Below are positions 22,900 through 33,402 of a DNA stretch of 64,000 nt, one piece after another (position 1 is the first letter of the stretch; each line of letters starts with the position of its first letter). The stretch is from Lytechinus variegatus. Its lineage: Eukaryota; Echinodermata; Echinoidea; Temnopleuroida; Toxopneustidae. Under the pieces are notes generated by a model. That model made no database searches. It was not told where the DNA came from and worked only from the letters and a program-made list of their open reading frames with translations. Location of the stretch: positions 37,079,243 through 37,143,242 of the forward strand of contig NC_054743.1 of the NCBI RefSeq assembly GCF_018143015.1, in the 5' to 3' direction. The translations under genes were made by a program, and so were the position numbers.

Positions 22900-23640
22900 T
22901 TTCCCATCAATCTCTTGAAACAGATTTCCAAAGCTAAAACCGGGGCTTTTCGAAACATTTGAAGATGGTTCAGCAACTTTGCAAAACCTTTGGACTTTTT
23001 CCATTATATTAGACAGCTCATCTGCTAAAAATACAGTGGTGTCATCAGCGAATTGACTTATCTTGACCTCAACTTAATTATTTACATTATTCTTCAAATA
23101 CCTTTATTAATGTTATCATTCTTCAAATTAATTGATTAAAGAATTACAACAACTAAAAATAACAGGGGGAAATAAACTGACTGCTAATCTAAATTCATTA
23201 TACAACTTTCTGCATCAGCATATTATAAGGCTTTTATAGAACTTATAATTTGTTTTACTAAAAATTAAACTTTGCAAGGGCTCTATAAAGAAAATTCCTA
23301 TAAAATGTATCAAAGGTCCTTTTCTAGGTCCAAAAATAAAATAACCACCGATTTCTAAAAATGTTTTTCATATAATTTATTACATCATCAATATGTCTTA
23401 TATTTTTTCCAATCTAACGGCCTTTTAAGTAGGCATTTTGATCAATCGAAATATACGAACTTATAGTTTCAATCTATCTGCCAAAACTGATGTAAACGTT
23501 TTATATTCGGTGTTTAAAAGACTGACAGACCTCCAGTTCGATAGTAAATCTTTTCGTCCCTTGTTAAGCAAAAAGTGTAATAACAGCTCTATTTTTACTA
23601 ACTGATAATTTCCCAACTGATAAAGAACATGAAGAATGGT
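22900..23640 (-). pseudogene. Decayed L1/Tx1-like LINE fragment
   Basis: The minus strand gives NKGRKDLLSNWRSVSLLNTE followed by FTSVLADRL (about 23480-23580), then a DQNAYLKGR..GKNIRHIDDV-like stretch (about 23390-23450), and finally ISQFADDTTVFLADEL (about 23010-23070). This is the order of L1/Tx1-type RT motifs: NWRPISLLN, DQ.GF.KGR.IGENIR, FADD. Frames are broken by stops. The right and left limits are approximate. The same family is represented at 38250-40590. Confidence 0.7.
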
Positions 23641-24226
23641 TAAATAAATCGAATAATATAGTTTTTAAATGATTCCGAAAACGTAAACCATGTGGACCTG
23701 GACATTTACCAAGTTATGGCAGTTTTTGATAGCTTCGTTACGTTCATGAAATGCCAGTGTGCTATCACACATTATTTGTTGCGTTTCATTTTAAAAAATG
23801 TCGGTGTATATTTTCAAAATAAACAATGTCCTTTCTATATTTTCCGATTTTCAAGTAAATTTGATAAAGTTTAAACAAGTTGTCGCCAGAATATGACACT
23901 TAAAAAAAAAATTCACGATCCGTTTTCCTGTTTCTCTGGCCCGTTGATTACAATCGGGAAGAACCCATTACTTATCAAAAACGATCAGGAAAGGCTTGGG
24001 GAGAAAATTGACCCTAAACACGTTTGGTCAGTATCAAGAAAAGCTATCGGGAAAAAATATCCTGAATACATTTGACCCCGTGATTGACCAGTCTTTCAAA
24101 ACCGCCCTTTTTTGTTTAAAATAATTGTTTTTGATACCTTTAACGAGTGTTCGCGCGGCCCACGTCTAAAAGTGAAAAAAACCCACCCTTTTTTAAACGC
24201 GTTTTTTTTTTATCTCTCCCATTCTT
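23641..24226. other. Intergenic, nothing recognised
   Basis: AT-rich sequence with no supported feature. Confidence 0.4.
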
Positions 24227-24331
24227 ACCTCTGCCATTTTAACCTCTGCCATTATTACCTCTGCCATTTTTACCTCTGCCATTTTTACCTCTGCCATTTT
24301 TACCTCTTCAATTTTTACCTCTGAAATTTGA
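24227..24331 (+). repeat. 15-bp minisatellite, seven units
   Basis: Tandem units of ACCTCTGCCATTTTT, the middle three identical and the outer ones with one to four changes. A period of 15 keeps a reading frame open, but nothing else supports coding. Confidence 0.9.
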
Positions 24332-24595
24332 AAAATTGCAAAATTGAAATATTAGATTACGCATTACGTTTGTCACACTTGAGTAGTTCATACATATCTA
24401 TTTTTTTTTCTTATACTTATGATGTTCATTTTTATGTTAGATTTTACTTCATATGCCTTTCTTGGTTCAATGTACATTGACGATGTGAGTATAAGCATAT
24501 ACATATATATATGTGTTTAAAATGATAAATTCCATGCCTTTTAGGCTGTTGCTATAACAACAGATTTAGGTTCAATTTGATATGTGTAAAGCCTT
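24332..24595. other. Intergenic, nothing recognised
   Basis: Short AT-rich spacer between the minisatellite and a TIR element. Confidence 0.4.
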
Positions 24596-25226
24596 GGTTA
24601 TACTGGAACCGAATCAGATGCGATTCCATCCGAATACACGTACCCGGATGGAATCGGGGGTATTCTGTTCTCCCTCTGCGAAGGCGAAAAAAACTGGGAG
24701 GAATTCAGAAAGGCGTACGGAGGAATTTAGCTCATTATGAAGACAGTGTTCAAAACCAGCCGAGTTCACTCCAAAATACTTCCGAGTATTGCCACAACAA
24801 ATTTCATTCGGTATTCGGGTGACATTCAGTTGAATTAGGAGAGGCATTCGGAGTATCTGGCAGATTCAGACCTATTCGTATCAGTCGGGGAGTAACGGTC
24901 TGAACTTGGCGCATTCGGTCATATTTGTTCGCATTTGGTCAACATTCGGGTCGTCATACGACTCTAATCGGAGCAATCGGGCCACATTCGGGTAGATTCT
25001 AGCCACCTTTGGCTCGATTCTTGGCGCTCTTCAGGTGTAATTCTGCTTTATTCGGGATGGCCAAAATTTATTCGTGTCAATTCTTGGTAAGTCTGCTTTG
25101 AATCATAACCAAATCAGGACCTATTTGTCTCCTTTCAAAGAGTCACCAAATTAGAGACGAAAAGGTTCCAGATCTTCTGAATTCATCCGAATTATTCAAG
25201 AGAATTCAGCTTTGGTGTAACCCTAT
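24596..25226 (+). mobile_element. Non-autonomous TIR element, unit A
   Basis: It starts GGTTATACTGGAACCGAATC and ends TTTGGTGTAACCCTA, inverse of the start. The inside is rich in ATTCGG words. It aligns with the inverse of 25547-26400 over its first ~120 bp (GAACCGAATCAG, GTATTCTGTT). No transposase is present. Confidence 0.7.
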
Positions 25227-25546
25227 ACTTTACCTCTTTTTCGGAATCTTGAGACTTAATCATTTTTCTCAAGTAGCAGATAATGTTTAAGTTGGATGTT
25301 CAATCAAATATTAAGAAAAATATATCAACTGACACGTGCCTGATAAAACTATCACATCAATGAAATTTCAGATTGTTAGCCATACAGTCTTTTTCAAGTT
25401 GATAAAATTTCCAATGATTGCCCAATTTCTAAGCTACTACAAATATCATGACAAGTAACTTGTGCACAGGTTTGCTTAAGCATGCTGAGAGATTGACTTG
25501 ATGTCAAATAACCACCTATACTTTAACTTCAATGTGGAAAGCGAGT
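25227..25546. other. Spacer between two TIR elements
   Basis: AT-rich, no supported feature. Confidence 0.4.
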
Positions 25547-26400
25547 ATTACACTAGAACCGATTTCGGCCTGATTCGGATGGTTTGGTAGATACGGTACT
25601 TATTCATCTCTGATGCGGGGGCGCTCCCCGAAAAAAAGATTGATGGGTCCCGAATAAGTCCCGATTCCGAATCGCCAAGAATAAACCCGAATCAATCTTT
25701 CCCTATCCCAAATAAAGCCGAATGCAACCTAAATAAAGCCAAGAATCGAACTGAATGTGGCCCGTTTGATCCGATTACACGCAGCCGGAAAGCCTACGTG
25801 AATTTTGACCCGAATCGGAATGAATGTGACCGAATGCACAAAGCTCGGACCGCTACGTCCCGAATGATGCGAATAGGTCCGAATCTGTCCAGGGGCCCGT
25901 TGCAGTAAGAGTTGCAGCTCTAAACTCATGCGCAACTTGATTTTCAACCAATCAACAACGCGCATTTTGGACTTGCGAATGATTTTTTGACTTGCGTTTA
26001 AACGCAACTCTTTCTGCATCGGACCCCAGGTCCGAATGCCTCCCTTTAATCCAACCGAATGTCATCCAAATACGCCCCTATTAATGTTACTCAAATTATT
26101 GTGGCCACATTGGAGGATATTCGGCTGGTTTTGAACATTTTAAAGCAAACATATTTTTTTTTCAACATACATGTACAAATCAGAAAAATATGAAGCAAAT
26201 TACATGAATCAATACCAATCAAACATAAAGAAAATGAGCTGACACTTTCAAATTTGTAATGGTAATCCATCTGCGAATGTTCCCCAATCCCTCCTGAATT
26301 TTCTCGCATTCGCGGACGGATAACAGAATACTCCCGAAACCACCCGGATACGTATCTTCGGATGAACTCGCAGCTGATTCGGTTCCGATGTAACCCTAGC
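25547..26400 (-). mobile_element. Non-autonomous TIR element, unit B, interrupted
   Basis: Same family as unit A but in the opposite orientation, ending TTCGGTTCCGATGTAACCCT. It is longer because a hairpin MITE sits inside at 25892-26027; without it the length is about 715 bp. Confidence 0.7.
25892..26027. mobile_element. Hairpin MITE nested in unit B
   Basis: The ends GGGGCCCGTTGCAG and its imperfect inverse CTGCATCGGACCCC are flanked by CAG. The inside has AAGAGTTGC on the left, GCAACTCTTTCTGC on the right and an apex with GCGTTTAAACGC. About 136 bp. Confidence 0.8.
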
Positions 26401-26613
26401 GTTAGGTCTGCCGATCCGAATTCACTGATTTGGACACTCATGATAATTAAAAAATGATTGAAGGCTTCTAAGACATCTCATGAACTTGATCCAACACCAT
26501 CACCAGTTTTGACATTGTTCTTCAACGAACTTCTCACTACCATGACTACTTTGACGAGTATGCCGGCGGGCTATTTTTCTGAAATTTTCAAGGGAGCCTC
26601 GGTTTGACATTTG
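26401..26613. other. Spacer, nothing recognised
   Basis: Short AT-rich spacer without supported features. Confidence 0.35.
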
Positions 26614-27180
26614 TTAAAGGACAATTGCACTCCGACAAAAAGTTGATTTTCATTTAAAAAAAGAGAGAAAAGCAGACAAACATAACATTGTAAAATTCAT
26701 CAAAATCGGATGTGATATAAGAAAATTGTGTACTTTTGAAGTTCCGCTTACTTTCACAAAACAGCTTTATACACATCCTGGGCAATGTGCAATTGAGGGT
26801 ACTCATGACATCACCCATTCACAATTTCTTTCTTTTTAGTGATAAGAAATATGAATATTAGGAATTTTGGTTTTTCCTCATTGTCGTGGAAACAAAGATT
26901 TACTCCTATCTGAACAAGTGGTATTACCAGTTTTAACATGTTTTTGTTAAGTCTGAATCTGTAAAAAATGAAATAGTGTATAATGCAGACAATTAAAACA
27001 AAGAAATTGGGGACATTTTTGACTTTCTCATTTGTATGTCGCTGAGTTGTGCATATAACTGTTTTGCGAAACACATGCAAAACTTAATATCTAATAATTT
27101 TGTTATTTTACATCCGATTTTTATGGCATTTTCAGCGTCAGGCTTGTTTGATTTGTCTTTTTCTCTTTCGATATACAATG
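26614..27180. mobile_element. TTAA-flanked foldback MITE, copy 3, right end eroded
   Basis: The left end is TTAAAGGACAATTGCACTCC, with the inner inverted pair ATCAAAATCGGATGT and ACATCCGATTTTTAT. The expected right terminus is not visible, so it is truncated or diverged around 27180. Confidence 0.65.
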
Positions 27181-27288
27181 ATTTAGACAACCTTTTGATC
27201 CGACCTGTTCAGAAACTCTATCGAGATTCCGAAGTTTCAACATCTACCGTCGTATTTACAGATTGTCATTTGTATCCAGCTCAAGTCG

Positions 27289-27522
27289 ATGAGAGTTCTC
27301 TGTTCAATTCTACTCATTCTGGGCGTGTGTAGTCTCGTTCAGAAAATTAATCCCAACAAATTATCTTTATTGTCTACAATTTGGATGAATGATGCTTTTA
27401 GTATGATTACTTATCTCTTATTTGTGTTATTCACAGAAAACAAGAGGGCAGAAGGCTATGAAGATCTCAAACTTCGGGCTGCCCAACTTCTTCTTAACCT
27501 TTTCCATGAGACTAAGAAGTAG
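27289..27522 (+). CDS. Possible small secreted peptide precursor
   Basis: A 77-codon frame from ATG to TAG. It opens with a good signal-peptide pattern (MRVLCSILLILGVCSLVQ) and ends in a charged, amphipathic stretch after a dibasic KR (ENKR, then AEGYEDLKLRAAQLLLNLF). The middle is hydrophobic and could instead be an intron, since a tract ending TTATTCACAG lies at 27428-27437. It resembles a neuropeptide-type precursor in layout only; I recognise no family. It may equally be chance. Confidence 0.25.
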   Translation: MRVLCSILLILGVCSLVQKINPNKLSLLSTIWMNDAFSMITYLLFVLFTENKRAEGYEDLKLRAAQLLLNLFHETKK

Positions 27523-28505
27523 TTTCCTTCACCTTCTGATCAGATGGCGACATAAATGTGTTGGAGGATAGATCCAGTCTCAATTCATATTTTAAATCCT
27601 ATAGATGGATCGATCGAAAATGATTTTAAAATTTACAAATTTTTAGATTCAGCAATTTGGCTTTTATTCTATTTTTTTAATGGTTGGTCCCCTTGAATTG
27701 CTTTTCATTCTATGTATTAAAGAGAAGATTATGTTGTTTGTAGAGGCCTAATAAGTGATTGTTTTTGCATCTAATACTCTCATTATTAGTATAGGCATTA
27801 CATTCGTTTTGAATGTTTGCAAGAAAAAAATAGTAGTAAATTTCATTTATATCGGAATATTAGTTTTACTATTCATGATTGTTTTGATATATATATTTAC
27901 ATGAAATATGTCGGGCTATCGTGGAAAAATATGATGACCACTCGGAAAAAGAGCATATGTCTAAGTATGTAATTATGTCGTGGAATAAAATCGCTGAAAA
28001 ATTGCATAATATATAAATTTTGCAGCAATTCGTATGTTAGTAATACAGTTAACCATCTTGTTGATGAAGGGTGAAATATATTACGGCTATCCTACACGTG
28101 CTGCCGCACTAGGCAAACCTACATATCTTATTAGGTCTGATATATGCAGCAACTGTTGGCAAGCGATTTCGTATGCATATCCCTTTGCTTGTGCTTAAAC
28201 TCATTTAATTTGCTAGCGGTTTGAACAATAGCAACGTCACTCTGCAGCGCGCTGGAGCGAACACGACTCATAGAACTATACTGGAATGCAAAAGGGTGGC
28301 GGTGCAAAATGTCGTGTCTCTCATGTAACATATTTTCCTCATAAGCGGTGTTAAACTATTCCTTTGAATTGTGTGTTATTAATGACTGTATATAGTTGAC
28401 ATTCGGTTTGCACAAGCAATGAAGAAATCATGTACATGTAGGCTACTGTACAACTTTGGATTCTCTTTCAGATGCATAAACCTGATTATATGACGCGAAC
28501 GTCCT
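27523..28505. other. Intergenic, nothing recognised
   Basis: AT-rich sequence with no supported gene or repeat. Confidence 0.4.
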
Positions 28506-28654
28506 GGGCCCCGTTGCAGAAAGAGTTGCAATCAATCGCAACTCTAAAAATCATGCGTAACTTGATTTTTAAGCAATCAACAACGCGCATTTGGGACTGG
28601 TGATTGATTTTTTTTTACTAGCTTTTAAACGCAACTCTTTCTTCAACAGGCCCC
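28506..28654. mobile_element. Hairpin MITE, copy 2
   Basis: Left arm GGGCCCCGTTGCAGAAAGAG, right arm CAACTCTTTCTTCAACAGGC. It has the inner ATCAATCGCAACTC and AACAACGCGCATTT words shared with the copies at 25892, 33584 and 60282. Confidence 0.8.
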
Positions 28655-29029
28655 TGATCAGGTAAACGCTCAAGCTTCTCTGACGGAGCTTGGAAATACC
28701 AAAGCAAATACTTAAACGCACAAGCAGAGTGTTTGCTTTATAGCTTAATCGTCCAGCAAATTCTAACAGGCAGTTAGCAATTGCTTTAGCTTACCAGCAA
28801 AAGCATTTTGCATGCTCATTTTTATGCATAAGGAATCTAGCGAAAGCCAAGCAAATGCCTAACAAAAAGCAATTGCTACTCACTTTTCATGCATCCGTCC
28901 CATTTTCTTTCCGCAATCACTACGAAGACGCTTTCTATACAACGTACTACATGCAACAAGTCAAATCACAAAGACAGCTGAAAAGGATTTTGTAGAAAAA
29001 AAAATAAAAGTGGTGGACCGAGACAGTAG
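28655..29029. repeat. AT-rich block with AGCAAATGC / GCAATTGC words
   Basis: Recurrent AAGCAAATGC, GCAATTGCT and TTTGCTT words in both orientations give weak foldback potential between about 28700 and 28890. No copy is seen elsewhere in the window. Confidence 0.35.
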
Positions 29030-29200
29030 ATCGTCCGAAAATCAGCGACCTGATTCCAGGACTACACCGTTGGTTTGATTCACCGATTTTAGACAAAGGC
29101 TCTTTTTCTAATTGAAGGGATTTTGACAAAAGGTTATCTGCTTTATAGCAAGCGTCGCGGAGTGATTTCGAAAATGCCTTTTTAAAACCACCGCCTTGTC
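29030..29200 (+). repeat. Dispersed repeat family R, copy 3
   Basis: Shares GATTCACCGATTTTAGACAA, TTTTGACAA and a CGTCGCGGAGTGATTTCG-like end with the copies at 634-1085, 1680-1925 and 40610-40870. Confidence 0.5.
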
Positions 29201-29837
29201 GGCATCGAAACAACTAAAAACTCAAAACACGTCCTTGTCTGAAAACGGAATAAACTCAACAGATCTTGAGCTCACACGGCTTTATGAGCTCTCACTCTAC
29301 GAAGTCCGAACGCTCAACCATGTTAACGTCATGTACACAGCCATCGTCAATATCCCCTGATAAGATTGAACAATTCGAATAGCCCTTACGAGTACAATAT
29401 TGGCAAAAATCCCAAATTCGAGATCCCATCAATACCAATCGGAAATTGATATTAATTGGGAGTTTACTTGGATAACTTGAGGGGGTGGGATACGAACTAA
29501 ATATCAATCCTAAATGGGTTCAATGAAGCAATATTTTGTATTAAACGCGAAAATCGAGAGCAATAAATGGATCATTGGCCGAACTAAAATCAATCGGACC
29601 AAATGGAATCAATTGATAATCAGACCAATTAGTGACTCCCCAAATTATTCCATGTGATATTTTATACATCTTGCTGCATGACCAATGTTGAACCGAACTT
29701 ATGTTGTGTGCCGATTTTTGTCGGGGTGTATGGTAGGGTTACATATTAGCCTGATAAAGCATTAAGTCATCCCATTCCGCTTCACCCAAAGTCAGTGTCT
29801 GAAAATCACCATTGCCGATAACAATCAATATGCCTGC
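29201..29837. other. Intergenic, nothing recognised
   Basis: No gene, RNA or repeat supported. Confidence 0.4.
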
Positions 29838-30091
29838 ACTGTAAAAGAAAAAAAAAATATTGCTTGAAATTTTCATTCACGAGGGTAATACTGTGTCCAA
29901 CCAATTTTAGGTAGTATTTTACCCGATGCGGGAAGCATATTGTCCAGGAAGGTTAAAAAATAAGCAGCAATTAAAATTGGACAAAATTTTCATCACACTG
30001 GATAGATAAAAATGCCCCAAAGAAATGCTCAATGTTGGTTGGACACATAGTTACCCTCATGGAGCATTTGTACCCAATATTTTAAGAGTGT
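29838..30091 (+). mobile_element. MITE of the CACTnTAAAA group
   Basis: Begins CACTGTAAAAG and ends TATTTTAAGAGTG. The body shares AAAATTTTCATCACACTGGA and AAATGCCCCAAAGAAATGC with 13935-14111. Non-coding, 254 bp. Confidence 0.65.
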
Positions 30092-30194
30092 GTTCATCAG
30101 CGTTGGAGAGGGGTGTGTTTGTGTGTGTAAGAAAGTTCATTGGATTACGAAGTGTATCCCTCTTTCCAATGCACTTTCTCACACACACAAACAC

Positions 30195-30690
30195 GGTTAC
30201 ACTTCGTAATTCATAAGGGTCTTCATTCCGAAGGTTCGTAATTCCGAAACACGTAAATTGCCTAAACCTCGATGTTCGTTAATCGGAAAACGTAAAAGGG
30301 TTCGTTAATCCGAAAACGTAAAAGGGTTCCTTAATCCGAACATTTGTGGCGTTATTCCGAAGGTTCGATAATCCGAAAACGAAATAAGGTTCGATTTTCC
30401 GAAGGTTCATTGATCCGAAAACGAAATAAGGTTCCTTGTTCCAAAGGTTCGTCAGTCCGAAAAAAACGAAATAACGTTCGTTAATAATTTCGTTTTCAGA
30501 CTAACGAACCTTCGGAATTACGAACCTTTTTTTGTTATCGGACTAACAGCCTTCGGAATAACGAACCTTATTTTGTTTTCGGATTAACAACCTTCGGAAT
30601 TACGAACCTTAGGAAATACAAACCTTCGGAAATACGAACTTTCGGAATAACCGAATCTTCGGAATAACGAAGCTTCGGGATTACGAATGT
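30195..30690. repeat. Palindromic array of ~20-bp GGTTCG/CCGAA units
   Basis: The first half (to ~30490) has CCGAAGGTTCG units pointing right and the second half has CGAACCTTCGG units pointing left, meeting around GTTTTCAGACTAACGAACC. The whole ~500 bp therefore folds back. The left opening matches 17929. Confidence 0.8.
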
Positions 30691-31391
30691 ATGCGGGAAA
30701 GAGATAGAGGGGATGTAAACGGAAAATGATCGATAGATGGGTGAAACAATGACCGAAATACATGAAATAAAAATAGAAATTACGTGGGTGGGTGAATGTA
30801 TGTATCAGTGTGTATGAGGTGGGTGTGTTTGAGTAAACATGGTAAAAGAGCGAGAAAGGTGTTAATAGAAATGACATGATGAGAGAAGGAAGCAAACGCA
30901 TGAAAAAATAGATAAATTTAATTTGTGTGGGTGAATAAGCGTGCATTTGACATGCAGAGTAAAGTGGGTGCCTTGAAAATAATAATTCCACGATAAAATA
31001 CTGAAAATAAAACTCGCGGCCATTTGCCATTTCTTAATAACTGATTTCTTCCGACCGCAGATCAGCACATGATATGCAATATGAAAAATTATGTAACCTT
31101 TTAATATTGTGACATGTTATAATAGTTCTTGAGGGAAGGCCTGACTGGAAGGTTATCGCTAGTATTAAGGAGATTCCAGCTGTGTGGAAATGGACATATT
31201 ACCCCCACCTCCTGGAGATCAGTCGATCGCAATTATTATCATGGAGATAAGAGCGCTACATGTATTTCCAAACGCATATGTAACGTCGTAACGAATGAAA
31301 AACTCATAAGATTCGCTTATATATTTGATGAAACATCACGCTAAATAGAGGGGATTTTCACACGTATTGCAGTATTTTTTTTTCAGACGTC
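30691..31391. other. Upstream region of GPCR A
   Basis: GTGGGTG-rich and AT-rich sequence with no repeat match. A polypyrimidine tract ending TTTTCAG at 31386 is a likely splice acceptor placing a 5'-UTR intron just before the GPCR start codon. Confidence 0.4.
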
Positions 31392-32459
31392 ATGGAGAAC
31401 ACAACAAATTCTACTTTATCTGGACATGGCATACCGAGCCATCCTTCTCGGTTTATCATAACTGCATCCTTTTTTATGTTAATATCCATCACTGGCTTGA
31501 TGGGTAACTGTCTCACTATTGTATCTGTATTCCTGTGTACCAAACTGAGAACCAAAACCAATATCTTCGTAGTCAATCTGGCATTCGGCGATTTGATGAT
31601 CTGCCTGTTTATTCCTATAGAGGTCTTGGCTCTCCTGTCGCCCGGTGAACCACCAGTACCAGATATTCTTAAAACCATGCTAGCAATAGTGTTAACGGTA
31701 TCAATGTATAATACAATATCCACCTTGGCTGTTGTTGCCTTTATGAGGTGTGTTAAGATCACAAAACCACCGGGTATCTTTGACGCTCTCTTCACGATGC
31801 CAAAAATATCACTCATCTTGACATGTTCGTGGGCCTTACCGACTTTGATCAACACTCTGATACTCTATTTGGGAGGATTGCAGATTAGTTACGACCCTGA
31901 TGCAAGGCTCTTTAGGCCCGGCATCCCCACACCCGATGGAATAACCCCGCTGGTTGTGTGTTCCATAATTGACGGAATACATGTAGTTCTTTCCACCTCT
32001 GTCATTTGCATATCTTACATTAAAATTTTTCTTCATGTTAGAGCTAGTACAAGACAAATAGCTGCCGTCGTAGATGAAGTCCAAGCGGCAACTCATGATC
32101 AGCCCCCAATAGCCCTTGAACATAGGAACCACGAACCGGCTGCGAGGCAAGAACGTCCCAATCAGATGGCGGACAACAGATTTCGGGCTCGTCAAGTCAA
32201 GGTCACAAAGAATTTGGCTCTCGTTACTGTGGTGTTCCTCCTGTGTTTTCTGCCTTTTCCTATCGCTGCCAACAGTTCCAATCCACATCTACTTACATTT
32301 GGCATGTTTGTGGTTTGGAGTAACTCTGCAATGAACCCGCTCATCTACGCGGCCAAACATGCAGATTTTCGGAAGGTATTTCGGTGCATTTTGTCTGGGT
32401 CTTTCAAGAAGATTCCATTTCCTTCTCGACTATTGAGAGCAATGTTACGAGATCAATGA
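31392..32459 (+). CDS. Rhodopsin-type GPCR A, single exon, 355 aa
   Basis: A seven-helix receptor of the plasma membrane. The N-terminus has two N-glycosylation sites (NTT, NST). TM1 carries GN (38-39), TM2 NLAFGD with D67, TM4 W147 and P150, TM6 CFLP (285-288), and TM7 NPLIY (315-319). A short basic tail follows. The DRY box after TM3 is replaced by MRC (118-120), keeping the Arg but losing Asp and Tyr. The usual disulfide pair between the top of TM3 and loop 2 is not evident, and position 6.48 is Phe instead of Trp. The third inner loop is long (about 215-270) and rich in Arg, Gln and His. The ATG has G at +4, and a splice acceptor lies six bases upstream. Intronless, divergent class A receptors of this kind are expanded in sea urchins and often sensory. 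Ligand unknown. Confidence 0.88.
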   Translation: MENTTNSTLSGHGIPSHPSRFIITASFFMLISITGLMGNCLTIVSVFLCTKLRTKTNIFVVNLAFGDLMICLFIPIEVLALLSPGEPPVPDILKTMLAIVLTVSMYNTISTLAVVAFMRCVKITKPPGIFDALFTMPKISLILTCSWALPTLINTLILYLGGLQISYDPDARLFRPGIPTPDGITPLVVCSIIDGIHVVLSTSVICISYIKIFLHVRASTRQIAAVVDEVQAATHDQPPIALEHRNHEPAARQERPNQMADNRFRARQVKVTKNLALVTVVFLLCFLPFPIAANSSNPHLLTFGMFVVWSNSAMNPLIYAAKHADFRKVFRCILSGSFKKIPFPSRLLRAMLRDQ

Positions 32460-32500
32460 ACTGTAATCATATGTATTTAGAGAGAAAAAAAAACGAAAGC

Positions 32501-32566
32501 ATGTGTGTGTGTGCGTATATATATATATTTGTGTGTGTGTGTTTGTGTGTGTGTATGTGTGTATAC
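32501..32566 (+). repeat. TG/AT microsatellite after GPCR A
   Basis: Runs of GTGTGT interrupted by ATATAT, starting 42 bp after the stop codon and so probably in the 3' UTR. Confidence 0.85.
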
Positions 32567-32810
32567 ACTTATTTTTAAACACGATTACAAAAAAATCCAT
32601 ATAAAATGTTTATGATATCCTACATAAAACATATCAATGCGCACCATGATATATTAAAATGTACATATTTCACTATTGTAATGAATATCATGTATGATAT
32701 GTGTCTACAAGTTCTACATTGCAAACATTGTATATGGCGTGCATAGAATTACGGAAAAGTCCTTGTAAATCTTACAAATTTTTTACCTAGTAAATGCATG
32801 CACTGTTAGA

Positions 32811-33083
32811 AAATTTATCCTTAAAATAAAATAAGTTCCTGCAGCAGAGTTTCGAGAACACCTGTTATCTTTACCAGATTGCGTAATCTTACAGGAAATT
32901 GGTATTTGGTGTATGGAACCTTACAAATTTCCTTTAATAAAACACTCTATTCCCCTTTTTAAACAGACCTGTTCTGTTAAATTGCAGAAAAATTCCAGGT
33001 TTATGAATTGACAGAATAATTCTGTTGTTGCTTTTGCAAAATCTTCTTTCATTTTTCTGTAAAATCAAGTTTTTTTTAACGGT
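32811..33083 (+). mobile_element. MITE, CACTGTTAGAAAA terminus
   Basis: Starts CACTGTTAGAAAATTTATCC and ends TTTTTTTTAACGGTGTG, an imperfect inverse. The inside has words such as TTCCTGCAGCAGAG and CCTGTTATCTTTACCAG. 273 bp and non-coding; related by its ends to the CACTCTAAAA group. Confidence 0.55.
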
Positions 33084-33402
33084 GTGGTATCGGTTCAAGA
33101 ATGAATTATGTATATAATCTATGGAAATGCATTAACACTTTCATGTGAACGACAAAAAGTTCATGCACAAATTAGTAATCAATCTTTAGATGAATTTAAT
33201 TTGATATGAATTTAATTTTGTGGGTTAACTATTTAGACATTATAAATTACTATCAATGTCGATAAACTCATGGACCCTTGTTGCTTAAATTGCTGGATTA
33301 TAAACCAAGTCTGTGTACATTTCGAAGAAGCGAAACTTTATCATGCACTTAAAATTCTGATTAACGATTTTTTTTTCATTTTGAATGTAATACAAGTCGC
33401 AT
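33084..33402. other. Intergenic, nothing recognised
   Basis: AT-rich spacer, no feature supported. Confidence 0.35.

Noticed and set aside
24227..24331. Regular short repeats resembling a CRISPR array
   Set aside because: Units of 15 bp follow each other without spacers; it is a plain minisatellite in a eukaryotic genome.
31358..32288. Long minus-strand frames over GPCR A
   Set aside because: Shadows of the plus-strand receptor gene, which has the full set of helix motifs.
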